Assembly (NCBI GenBank): GCA_021613375.1
Contig: CM038716.1
Coordinates: forward strand, 1,784,184-1,848,183
Direction: 5' to 3'
DNA length: 64,000 nucleotides
DNA from: Megaleporinus macrocephalus
Taxonomy: Eukaryota > Chordata > Actinopteri > Characiformes > Anostomidae
The position numbers and the translations under genes are program-made. The stretch's first letter is position 1. Every line of letters begins with the position of its first letter. Under the pieces are notes generated by a model. It had not been told where the DNA came from and made no database searches. It was given only the letters and a program-made list of their open reading frames with translations. Shown one piece after another: positions 49,201 through 61,200 of the stretch.

Positions 49201-51958
49201 CTCTAGTACACAATATATAGCCTAAAGTTTCCAATGTCAGTCCTGTGGCCACACACTATACACATTTTTCTGCATCTAAGACTGATAACTAATTAACAAG
49301 CTTTTCAAGGGCAATGTGAGTTATGTAGAGTAGGAAAAAATACAAAAACAAACAGATGGGCTCACCAGGACTGGCACTAGGAACCTCTGATCTAGCCCTA
49401 TAGTTACATATACCAGGAACTAAGTCTCTAGTACTTACGAAAGCTGTGCTGGGTGATGACTGGGGCCGCCACTGGCAGGGGATTCTGGGGAATGTACTTT
49501 GGGATAGTATTCTGAACAATTTCATAATTTATTCCATAGAGTACCTCTTCATATAAATTGAGAGAGGGCTGTGTGTGCACTGCCACAGAGTAGTATGGAG
49601 GGGGGGGGTCAGTCTATAAAAGAAACAATCAAGCATTAACACTCCACTCAGGGTATTTATCGTATGTTCCATTAACATATTGTGCTTATTTTTTTCCATA
49701 TGTTAAACTTGAATAGTATTTGTGCACCAAAATTCGCAAAGTGCACCAAAACCAACAAAACATGCAATTTGACCAGACGTTTAATACCTATATTTATATA
49801 TCCTTTGTCCTTCTCCTAAAAAAGTTACCACAGCAATGATAAACAAATGAATGCTGTCACACTGCCAGACAACCACTGAGACTTCAGACAAAAGATTGAT
49901 TTCCCTTTGACCTGCTTTCATAGTCTTTCTACAGTCTGCTGCTGATCTATGACCCATCGGTACAGCTGGATCATAAGGATAGAGTGCATTATTCTCCCTC
50001 TAGGTGTAACACCAGAGCCTAGCACTCTCTCACTGAGCTATTGTTCCTGGTCTAGTTTTATAGAGAGCTTCCCTATACCATTGTGAATGTAAAAGGATCT
50101 CACTATTTTTTTTTTAAAAAAGGAAAAAAAAGTGATCTTACAGATGGAGTGCCAACATCACTGCTAGGCTATTAACCTACTGTTTATGGGTCAAAAAAGA
50201 TTTTTTTATTGCAAGTGCATGACAACAAATACAAAACAAATTACATTCTTTTTCTTGGACATTTCTTTTCAGCTATGGGGGAGTAGGAAGATATTCTCAT
50301 AATTCTTCTAAGGAAAGAAACATTCATTTACTGGAACAATAGAAACTAGAGCATGCCTATTGTCACCTGCAATCATATGTATATTGCATATATAATTCTA
50401 ATGCTTCTGTGATGAAAGACTAATGTTGTTATACGAGATGGCCTCTTTGTTCAGTTTGCATGAAACTGTACTCCCCCCACCTCTCTCCCCCATTATACTC
50501 AATGCATTGCCAACATTTACATTTAATGCTTCTTTTCTGTTAGACCAAATAACATGGCAGAGCTTAATGTTTGTAGGTCAAAGAAGCACACCCTAGATGG
50601 TCAACTGCTTGAAAATTTTAGAGAATAAAAGAATGTGAAACTACTGATTTTTCTTTACTTAATTTACTTGGCGAATACACTATTCTAAACGAGAATTCAT
50701 TTATATATGGACAAAAGCTATAAAAAGACTACTGTATGTCTGTATGGTATGTCACTAGACATGCTGCCAGTTTAACATTTCCAGTTAGCATTTTTAACTA
50801 ATTTTAATCAAATGATCTCATCTTGATCAATAAATTAGAGAAAGCAAGGTGATATTGCTTTCTCACTGAGTCCAAGTGATGGTATGCTCATGGTTAGTAA
50901 TTAGATCATTAAAGATTTTCTCTAAAAATGGCATAGATGCTTTAGCTGATATGCTGTTATTTATGGTGCCACAAAGGTAATAGGCTCACATTTCAGTTTG
51001 CTTAAGGCTCCAAGCTAAACAATCAAAAATACTCCTAATGCTAAGCTTGTGGATAAACTGGTTTGGTCATATTCTCAAAATACATTCAAAAGCTAAACAC
51101 AAAGGCTGGAGACATTATGATCTGTACTCATTAGTGTAAAGTAATCTTACACCGATGTAGTGTATTTGAAACATTTGAACTGACAAAACAGATATCGATA
51201 ACACTCATAAGAAAGTTAACCTTTTCCCATAGTCAGATCCTATATATCACCTGACTAACTATTGTACTATACATTATAATAAACATTATTACAAGTAATA
51301 TTTAAACCATTTCTAGATTTTTTATCATGAAATACACAAATACTAATCCCACATTCTTTAAAAGTAAGTTTTAAAAAACTGCTAAGCTTTCAAATGAGCC
51401 ATTTTTGACTGAAGCAAATAAAATAAGCAGCAGGGCACCTAGCACAAACTACTCCTAATCCTGTACTACACCATAGGAAAGAAAATATTGCATTGCCAGT
51501 CCTAAATCCATTACTTTTCATTACTATTTATATGTGCTTTTATAGTAGCAGGTGGTAAAAAAATTCACTTTGCACACTACTACATTTTCCTGCGTGTGTC
51601 TGATAAAAAACTCGTTATCAGTTTTATACCAGTAGTAAGTATTGCCTGCATTTTTAAATAAGTACAATTTTGATGATTTGCTGTAAACATGCCTCTCCTG
51701 TTAAATCTCTATTGAATGTGTGGCACATCTGGACAAATAATTTCATAGCAAATTGCAATTTTGTAGGTTTGAGTTTCACCTACTTTAAAAACAACTTCTA
51801 TGAATGCCTCAATAAATAAATTACACACACAAATACATCCATACATACACATGCTGCATACTGTACATATATACATATAAGCACATTATCATATCCACTA
51901 TACATCAATAAAAAAAACAACAAAAGATGCAAACTCATACCGGCTCATGCTGTGCCAT
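43225..51958 (-). CDS. tmprss13: tmprss13, type II transmembrane serine protease
   Basis: This is a trypsin-like epithelial surface protease of 500 residues. Its 12 coding exons are 51941-51958, 49439-49613, 48852-48965, 47015-47191, 46715-46841, 46402-46497, 46190-46233, 45687-45849, 45425-45603, 45210-45308, 43826-43968 and 43225-43392; phases agree throughout. The cytoplasmic N-terminus carries a PPPPYY motif (residues 9-14) and a Cys cluster at 74-83. The membrane anchor is about 87-103, an LDLRa-like module about 138-161 and an SRCR domain about 162-249. The protease domain starts at the activation cleavage R260|IIGG. The triad is His301 (TAAHC), Asp351 (DDYDIAL) and Ser448 (GDSGGP), with Asp442 at the base of the S1 pocket, predicting cleavage after Lys or Arg. 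Its place between fxyd6 and il10ra supports tmprss13 over tmprss4. The C-terminus is read through CAG to VRG-stop; a donor-like GTGAGA there leaves a small doubt. Confidence 0.95.
47690..48640 (-). mobile_element. Decayed Tc1-like transposon in a tmprss13 intron
   Basis: Read on the minus strand, this is an eroded Tc1-type transposase. The plus-strand text CCACCACCATGCTTTACTG near 48150, TGTTCTTTTCAGCATGAGC near 48179, CAGACACACCGCTAATCCAT near 48214 and GCAGGTCGTTTGCAGTCAG near 48413 matches, in order, a very common fish Tc1 family. There are many stops and small deletions. Terminal repeats were not located, so the ends are approximate. It sits between exons 3 and 4. Confidence 0.75.
49614..51940 (-). 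other. tmprss13 intron 1
   Basis: A 2.3-kb AT-rich intron between the six-codon first exon and exon 2. No repeat family or exon is recognised. Confidence 0.75.
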
Positions 51959-53030
51959 CAGAAAAGTGAAGAGGAACTGAGTGGGTTGGTGTAGGTGGGT
52001 CCAGTTTCCAGCGTCCTGATGGGACAATGAACCTCTCCTTGCTGTCTAAGACTGACCTCTATCCCAGGAGACGGGTGGGACCTTTCCCCATCTATCCCTC
52101 CCTCGTTTGCACTCTCATTCATCTCTCAATACTGGAGGGATGATTACCATGTGTCAGTGTCACACCTACCATACCTGTTCTTTGGCAACCACTCCAGGCT
52201 GCTACTTCAGTTCCACTGAAGCTCAAATGACAGCAAGTGTGAATTGCTCTCTCACCAACAGGGAGCAAAAAGAAAGGGAAAACTTAGGTGAAGTGCTCTG
52301 TAGTGCTATATATGATGTCTTATACAAATGATCTTTTTTATGAATGTTAGTTCAGCACTCATTGCAAAGTGAACAAAATACATGGAGTGATTTTATCTTT
52401 TGATGAAATTTTGCCAAAAACATATAATACGTCTAGAGAGAGAGATGCAAATGATCAGCATATGCTATTAGTTTACTTGGCCAAGGGTTTTCCCCAACAC
52501 GTACAGTTTTTTGCAAATGTTTGAGCATTAACATCTTCTCAGTATCATTTGCATCATATGGGAGTTTCTTCAATAAACATTCATGTATCATTATGTCTCA
52601 GAACAGTGTTCTGTGCCTGTGGTCACACCACATAATGTCCTGTCCTGTTCTTGCTGATTTTCTCAGGAAGTGGGAAATGTATTAAAACCCACCAGCACTG
52701 TTGCTGTTCTGAGTCTATTTATTTATACTTTTCACAATAGTGATTGCTGATGTGCCACCATTGTAACAAACTGAACCTGCAATTAAACACTTACTATAAA
52801 TCCATTCCCCACTTCACTTTTAGGGCTGCTGAGAACCTTCTGGATTTCCATGTCACAAAATGCAAAAGGTTATTAACATTGTGATCACTGGCAAACACTA
52901 ATGTAAAACACTATGCAAGCTGACAGTTCTTTTAGTCCAGCTCATCCATCTTTAATTTTATACCATTATGTTTTGATTAATTCATTCCTTTCTGAAAACA
53001 TGAACAGTTAGTTGGGATTACTGAACATTT
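51959..53030. other. tmprss13 upstream region, nothing else seen
   Basis: The first 100-150 bases beyond the ATG (51959-52110) presumably hold the 5' UTR and promoter. They include GGTGTGACACTGACACATGG (read on the minus strand, near 52149-52168), but no element could be assigned with confidence. The ORF at 52107-52331 has no support. Confidence 0.4.
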
Positions 53031-53045
53031 CACTCCACGTGTATA

Positions 53046-53049
<4 letters not shown>

Positions 53050-53080
<31 letters not shown>
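53050..53080. repeat. (GA)n microsatellite
   Basis: About 31 bases of perfect GA/AG dinucleotide repeat. Confidence 0.95.
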
Positions 53081-53082
<2 letters not shown>

Positions 53083-53590
53083 GCATTTTATAGGTTTACA
53101 GTAACTGCCTAGAGCCCATTTGTTGTTGCACAATTCATCTGCAACCTTTTACACAGTCCATTACTGTAGACCTACTGCTGACCTTACATATTAGTCAGCT
53201 GGCCTTCTACAATCCCACAGTGTCCAAACTTTGTAGCTGTACAGTAAAGGATAGCACAATTTGCATCAAAATATTGTGTCCCTAATTTACCCGGCAGTGA
53301 CAAGGTATTTTTAAACCCTTTGCTCTGCCTATATATCAGCAGAAAGTACAGCCTCTACTGTGACAAACTAACAAGGAGGATCATTAACGTGCCCACTTAC
53401 AAACACACAGATAGAATAAACCATCAGCACTGTAGATTGTTGATGACCACCAGAGAGCAGCAGATTCAAAGTCCCTGTTTGTAGTGAACAAGTTCTGTGT
53501 ACATGTGTGGTGAAAGTTCTACTTGACAGATCAAGTCAATAAAAGATGTATAAGAAATACATTTGTAATTATTATTTCTGTTTTGGGTGT

Positions 53591-53592
<2 letters not shown>

Positions 53593-53680
<88 letters not shown>
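53593..53680. repeat. Long (AT)n microsatellite
   Basis: About 88 bases of AT repeat. The ORFs on both strands that cross it (53466-53861, 53546-53836) consist mainly of Tyr-Ile repeats and are artefacts. Confidence 0.97.
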
Positions 53681-53682
<2 letters not shown>

Positions 53683-54884
53683 TTTTTCAAATTACACAAA
53701 GCACATGAAAACCACAGACCACAGCTTTGGGGGAAAAGCAAAAAAACACCTAAATGAACAGAAAAAGCAGACTTCCGTTTGTTGTGAACGTTTGCAGTAT
53801 TCGCAGAGACAGTGTGTGTGTGTGTGTGTGTTGTGACTCTCGTGAGACTTATTTGTAGCAACTCCTACACTCTTAAGTGTTGCACTTACACACCTGATTA
53901 AATGCTGGCACAATAATTCATATGTCTAAAACTCTGCAGAGCTGTGGACTGCAGGACCTGGTGTCATTAATTTCAAAGCCCAATTTTGTGTTCTAATGTG
54001 ACTCATTCACTGCCTTTTATGTCCTTGCCTCTAGAAAACTCTAGGCTTCAAACTTGTGTCTCCACATTAGCAACTGGAAGTACACAAAGCACATAGAATA
54101 TAGTCTCATTTCGTGAAAAAAAGAAAAGCTAAACTAAAACATAACCAAATTTTAATTTAAATCTATTTCAACATGTTGGAACTGATTTGTGCAGTAAAAT
54201 ATAAGTAGCATTTCTTAAAACCATAAATTATATGACTTGGCTTGCCGTTATGTGTGCTGAACCAGAACCACCAAAAAATCATAAACTGGAACATGAAGCA
54301 AAATAGCTCTCAAGGCACAATGTTTTTCAGAAATACTGAAATCTTTGATAAGCGAAATAGTAGATAAATGTCTTTGGCTATTGGTTTTCAGCTTTATAAT
54401 ACACTGAAAACAAATAATAGTAAAATAAAGTAAAAATAACAGATGCACACAGGGTGTGAATTATACAATGACAATTCGGGAAAGTTTTTCTTTTAGGAAA
54501 GTCTTACAACCTTTACAGTATCTTCCTGGCTTACTGTAACGTCTGGCGCATACCACACAACCACCTCTGTAGTCAGAGGTCATAAACAATATATTATAGA
54601 GCAAAATTACCAGCTGGTCAATCCCACAAACACACAAACAATGCTACTGAATGCTACCTGTCATCTCATTTTAAATAATAATGCATTTTTGGGGTCTACT
54701 AAAATAGATTTACATGCTTGTGTTGCAAAAACACATTAATTTTCTCATTCTGTACATCTGTATTCATCCTATGTCTACAATGCTCTGTTAGAGCTCCTGT
54801 ACCTTTAAGAACCACCTCCTTATTCTGTATTTTCTGCTTGATCACCTCACCTACTCTGTTCTGATTAGTCAACCAAAGTGGTTG

Positions 54885-55010
54885 CCCGTAGGTTTGAGTG
54901 TGTGTGTGAGTAAATGTTGACCATATGATGGACTGGCAAACTGTCCTTGGTGTATCCCGCCTTCGCCCGATGATGCTGGGATGGGAGAACAATAGGTGGG
55001 GTCACAGAAG
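54885..55010. repeat. Fragment of a common fish dispersed repeat
   Basis: TTGCCCGTAGGTTTGAGTGT near 54881, ATGATGGACTGGCAAACTGTC near 54926 and TATCCCGCCTTCGCCCGATG near 54953 match, in order, the copy at the right edge of the window (63900-64000). The same text is widespread in fish genomes. Confidence 0.8.
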
Positions 55011-55364
55011 GGAAACAGGTGAGGGGCGGAGACAAGGCAGCACATGACCAAAACAGACATAACCACACATTGGGGACACAATGGAAGTGTTCAGCCCACC
55101 TTAGAAGATAAATCATTACCATGATTTTGATGCTCTGTATCTCACAGAAACATGAATCACAAATAGAAACCACCCCCACAGGCTACAGTTATGTACACAG
55201 CCCTTAAGTAAGTAGCCGAGCATTCATATACGTTAGGCCATAAACACATAAAAGCATAAAAGTTACTAATCACAAACTACAGGATTCTATTCTGAGTTCT
55301 ATTTTAAACTTTTATTAAGTACAATAATGTTCTCAAATAAAGTTAAGAATTATTCTGTCACTTG

Positions 55365-55608
55365 TGTTTTGCACACAGCGAAATTTGACCGCCACATTTA
55401 ACCCATCCATGCAGTGAAACACCCACATATACACACACACTAGGGGAGCACGTGCCAGGAGCAGTGGGCAGCCCTATACACGGCACCTGGGGAGCAGCTG
55501 GGCCTTGCTCAAGGGCACTTCAGTTGTGTCCATCAGGTCCAAAGGATCAAACCTTCAACCTTCTGGTCACAAGACTGGATCCCTAACCTTCAGGCCGCAA
55601 CTGAACAC
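55365..55608. repeat. Second long copy of the dispersed repeat at 28700
   Basis: It carries GTTTTGCACACAGCGAAATT near 55367, CCATCCATGCAGTGAAACAC, CTTGCTCAAGGGCACTTCAG and AACCTTCAGGCCGCAACTG near 55586, in the same order as the copy at 28700-28980, with a 10-20% level of visible mismatches and small indels. Confidence 0.8.
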
Positions 55609-56569
55609 AAACTAATAATTGTCAAAGGTTTTAATATTCAAGGTGATAAACCACAGACACCACAAAGCATTTATGTTTATCTTAGAATGTGTTGGTTTCG
55701 CTTAAAATATAATTGGGCCTGCTATTACTGCAACTACACTCTTGACTTAATTTTGATCTTTTCTGATCTATCAACTCTTATTCAGATCTTACCTGACTGA
55801 TCGCTTTCAGTTTGTGAATGTAAAAGTTCATACAAAAGTAAAGTATGATGTTCGAGTAGTAGTAAATATAACAAAATTTCACTGATACGGTGATTAAACA
55901 GTTGTATATTTCAGCCTTAGTAACTTAGTAACTTAAAACTTAGTAAGATCAAGGACTGCATAAAAAAAGTCTTGGACAAAACACTTTAAAAATATAAAAT
56001 AGGCTAAATCTTAATAGCTTTTTAGTTACATCAGGCACGTCTGTGGAAAACTTTGGCAGTACGATCAAACCTGATGTACTAGAATAGCTTTCCTTAAAAA
56101 TATCACCAGATTAAAAAATAGAGGAGGTAGAGCCTTATCAACCAGCTGGAATAACTATATCGAATATACTTTTCAGTCACTATAACATTACTAACCAATG
56201 CTGTGCAGAAAGCCCCACCTGTCACTTGCCCCCCCTTATAATATCTAATATTCCTATTAATATATCATAAAAGGTTTCCAGCAGTATTTATTGATGTTTA
56301 TGAATTTTCCCCTCATTTTCATTGTGCTACACTCCTAACTGTAGTCATCTGTTTTTACTAATAAAAGTGTATCAAAAAACATATAGATCTATTTCTCACT
56401 GTTATTCTGAAAGGCAGTCGTCAGTTGTCATTGGTTAACTTAAATAATTTTGTTCAATGACAGTCATTTTCATTTTCTCTCCAGCAATATTATATATAGA
56501 TTGCAAACATTTATCCGCTCTCGTTGTTATATATTTTTTGTTATCTAGCCTTGAACCAAGTAGGATAGG

Positions 56570-56740
56570 TTCCTCTTTTTAATGGTGCCTCTCAAGATTT
56601 GCTTCTCTTGTTCTTAGGAAGTTTTTCCTTCCTACTGTTGACACTGGTTTACTCACTGGGGCTTGTATTTTCTGTAAACCTGATTTGTGACCATGTCTGT
56701 TGTAACAAGTACTATATAATTACATTTTGACCTTTTTGAA
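56570..56740. repeat. Fish dispersed repeat fragment
   Basis: GTTCCTCTTTTTAATGGTGCC near 56571, AGGAAGTTTTTCCTTCCTAC near 56617 and GTTGTAACAAGTACTATATAA near 56700 resemble a repeat frequently found in fish ('...GGTTTCTTCCTC...GGGAGTTTTTCCTTGCC...GCGCTATATAAATAAA'). No ends or ORF are seen. Confidence 0.5.
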
Positions 56741-58293
56741 ATACTTTACCAGCAAGGTTTTCAAGCAGAATAACTTTTTATTGACTTCTAGTGACCTTTC
56801 CCTAAAAGGGAGCAGGGGGACCCAAACCATGTTAGCAGAGCAAATGGTCAGAGCCTCTTGAGCCCTGCTCTGCTGGGATCAAGAATTCAGGCCTGTATTG
56901 TTGTCTTGTTTTTTTATATCACACATGCACTCGCAATGCACATTGCAATTCCATTCCACTCCCTCTTAGCATAGTTGTGAATGAACTGGTCTTGCTGATT
57001 CAGTCTGATTGCATCTTGCATTGACATTTCGGTCATCTGAAAAACAGGTGCTCTTCTGCTTTTCCTTACATGCCACATTAATCTATGAAAATTACTGTCA
57101 TTTTACATTTTATTATGAACTTCAAGGGCCAGGCAGTGGGTGTGTAATGATATTCTCTCTCCCCACAATTTTATTTGATTCTCAATTGATTCTCAATATT
57201 TAAATAATGATATTTAAATAAAATTTTAGCGAAAAAAAACCCCAAATGACTGTATCTATTTGCAGCCTTTTGCATAAGCTTAAATTTGGAATGTTACAGT
57301 AATGAGCACTATAATGACAGTCGACCCTGAACAAACTGGTTTCTATCACTGTAGCTGTAATCAGATCAAATGTCTTTAAGTTTCTTTATAATTAAACATT
57401 TTAAATCAACCACTTAAAATGACTCTATTCACATCTTAATGACTGAACAATGCAGAACTTTAAATAATCTTTGGAATTTCCATTAGGGAACTTTAGATCA
57501 GCCTGTTTGTTTGTATGACCTTAGAGGCTGACCCATAATGGATCAAAAGAGAACAAAAAGTGCAACAAACACTTGGAGAGGTGAAGTGAAAATGCACACA
57601 CAAGCATGTATGGGTATACAATCGGTACTGTTTCTCAAACAAAAAAAAAAAAACAACGCGCATACACAGATGCACATGCAGAGAGCATGCCTTTTTTCCA
57701 CTTTTTGAAAAAAACAGCATAATATAACTTCTTACGAATCATCAGAAGATTTTCGAGTTCCACAGACAATAATTTACATATAAAAGTATTAAATGTCTAA
57801 AGATTTAGGTTTGGGATTTTGGCAAAATTTTTATGAACCCACATTAGTGAAGCAATTTGTTCAAGCAAAGGTTGTTACTTTGTGCTTGTGTTCACACTCA
57901 ATGCGCAAAAAAAAAAGGTTGCGGAAGGGTGAAGCAAAACAGGAACAGACTACGTATGAGCGTAGGCGAGTGAGAGATAGAGGGAGATAGAGTGAGTAAG
58001 TGTAAGGAGGGGAGTTCACAGTGTGAATAAACAGAGGGACAGTCATTTGTCATCACACATTCATATGCACATCCCCCTGAGAACAAGCAGACACTCTGTC
58101 GGTGGCAAACTGAGTGGAATGGTGGATTGTTTGAAGAATCCATTTGACTCCTGTGAACTTGATTTACTGAGTACGGTACATGTTCTAAACTGTCTTTTAA
58201 TTTATTTTGGCTTTTTTATTGTGTGGACTGGGATCTTGGGATCTTGGACAGTGGTGGTTTTGTTGGATATGACGCTCTTATACTAATACGACC
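56741..58293. other. Intergenic and il10ra promoter, nothing else seen
   Basis: AT-rich sequence with no repeat I recognise. The 200-300 bases before the il10ra ATG at 58294 presumably contain its promoter and 5' UTR. No TATA box, ISRE or STAT site was assigned. Confidence 0.45.
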
Positions 58294-61200
58294 ATGGACA
58301 GGAACCCCTGGGTTTCGGCGCTCATCACATTATTCAACTTGTTGCATTGTATATCAGGTAAGACAACTTTCTGGTACCATTTTTTTTCTGAGATTCAACG
58401 ATATTGTGCATTTTTATGCTCATCAATGTTTAATATATTAAATAAAATGCCTATGCGGCTATGTACACTGTAAAAAGGGCTTCGTTGGTACAACCTAAAT
58501 TAATACTATTTAACTAGTAAGCAATTTAACTAGTGTTACTAAAATCAAAAAATGACTTGTATTGAAAGAAGCATTTATTCAAGCTACATTTTTAGGTCAA
58601 ACAAAACTAGTTCCATTGCTATTGCATGAAGTCATCTTTTAGATTTTACAAAGTAGCACTTTTTTACATCGGATAAAGAATTACTGAAAAAAACAGAAAT
58701 AAACTCTTATTATTCTTGTATAAAATAATATGTTTTCTAGATGTAAGATCTGAGTATCTAAATATAAGTCTAAGCCATGTAGCTTACGTATTGATCCGGA
58801 ATTACAGTGACGTAACAATGGCAGTTCCCTCTTTTAGAACATTCTAGCGTCATTTTCCACAATGTTCACATGATTTAGCATGTGTGGAAACAACCGAAAA
58901 GCTGTGTAATGACTGCACTTTAGATTAAAATGTTTATATGTATTTTAGTGTGATAAAAAATTAATACAACGATTTTATATCGGGCAGCTGTTCACGGATC
59001 AGGTTCCCAAAAATCTTTTATATCTTATCAGAAAGAACACTCAAAGTGATAGTAGCTCAGCAAGCAAGCTCTCATTTTATGTATAGTATAACACACTTTC
59101 TTGGAAGTGCACTGTCATTTTCACCTGTGAAATATGATTATAGCTGTGTTGATCATTTTAGAAACTCCACTTCTGTTTTGGGAACTGAAAGTCCTGGAAA
59201 GTTTTGAAAAAACCCTCTCCCTGTTTTTTGTTTCCACATGTAAACATTTTCTCTTTAATGTCAGCTGCAACGATGAAACCAGAAAATGTTACGTTGCACA
59301 TATGGGAGGGCAATGTGACTGTGACCTGGGATCCCCCTCAGAAAAATCCAGTTACCTGCTTCTACAAAGTTCAGATATCTGAGTAAGAAGACATTTTATT
59401 TCACTCTTGACTCAAACTATGTCAATCACCCACTTCATTCTATGTATATTACTTCAGCCAATTAGCCTAACTGCAAAATAAATAGATACGAAAACAGTGA
59501 AGTTAATGGATCTTGTTCTATTTCTAGTTACTCGATTCCTGGAGTCTGGAACAATGTGACCAACTGCAATCAACTTAAAGCCTCTATATGTAATATTGGA
59601 CATCTACCAAGTGAACCATATTTTCATGTTCGAATTGGAGCTTGCATGCCTCAAGGCAACTGTTTCTGGAGCATTAAGAGATCCATTAATATTAGGAAAA
59701 GTATGTATTAAAATCTTGAAATTGACCTAGTATTGATTTGAAACTCATGTTATTTCTTTTATCATCTGCTAATGACTGACTTAAATGACTGACTTAAATA
59801 CAAATGTGTTAAATTCCTTAGGTCAACTTCTCCCGCCATCTTTTAGTCTGTCGCACACTCCATTCTCTGTGCAAGTAAAGATACTAAGGAAATCATTGAA
59901 TGTCATCTTTCCCTTTGGCTTGGAATACATTGCCTATCTGTGGCCAGATGGGCATGAACACAAGGTACAATATAAACATCATAAACATTTTGCAATAAAA
60001 ACATCAAGTCAACTAAGCCTGAATTAATCCACCTGCTAAACTTAGACCTCACAAAAAAAATGCACTTTTTTTTTTTTACATTTCTGACTGGTGAAGATTA
60101 ACCCTTGATTTGTGTGTTATTTAGACAAAGAGCGATTATGACTCTGATGAAGATGGTGAGATAACGTTCAACTCACTGCGACCATGGCAGACATATTGTG
60201 TGCGTGTGGAGGTGAAGGCTGAAACTGGTGCCACAAGTACCTCTTCAAGCCAATGCACAAAGCTACCACTTGGTAATCTTAACAGTACTTGTTTTCTGTT
60301 AACTTGTTCTAATCAATGTATTTGCATTTTGAGTATGTAATTTGAACACACACAGAATTAATTATTTTATTCTTTTTCTTAGATATGATGCTGAGTATCT
60401 ACTTTATCTTTCTTGGACTTTTGGGGTTTGTGGTTGTCCTAATGCTCTCTGTCTGTTGTTTCCTGAGACGTCCTAGAAAAATGCCTGCTGCTTTGGTGAG
60501 TCACCTCTGTCTTCATTTGGTTTCATCAAAAGGCAAAGAACAAGCTAGTTTCACTGAGAAAAAAGGAACAGAGAATCATCTGAAATGAAGTGAAGCTCAT
60601 CTGTGGAGCAACGAACTTCGCTTTTCTTAGAAATCTAATGAATACAGCAACCCAGGGAAGCAGGGGAATTTGTTTTTTTAAATTTAATTAAAAGCTGTTA
60701 AACGCCTGTTAGATACTGTTGTCAGTTATACACTGACAACCTCTTGATGGCATGTAAAGTCAATGTAATATATAGAATATGCTTAGACCTTATAGCACTG
60801 ACTCGTACAACTCATTTTATCAAAATGTCCTTGAGTTTTTTAAAGGTTGTGTGTAAACTGAACATATTGCATATATGTCATGCTCCAGGAACCTGTTGTG
60901 AACAAATGGCAGCCCATGACTATACAATCTGTCGAAGTGGAGATAGTCACAGAGAGAAGACAGGGATGGCTCCTCACCAACAACAAAAAAGAAGAAAAGA
61001 TGCAAACATCAGAGGAGAAGATTCCATTTGATGAGGAGGAGAAAGATCGAAGAGAAAGTCTGGACAGCGGCGTAGGCATGGAACAACTACACCCATCTGT
61101 TAGTAACACAAGGACAGACGGACAGACAGGAGACATAGTGGAGGACAGTGGCTGTGGAAGTCTGAAAGGAACTGAGGGCAGTGGAAGTGTTAGCAGAGTC

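Noticed and set aside
54699..55179. Overlapping minus-strand ORFs of 70-104 codons
   Set aside because: They cross a known type of fish dispersed repeat and have no protein character.
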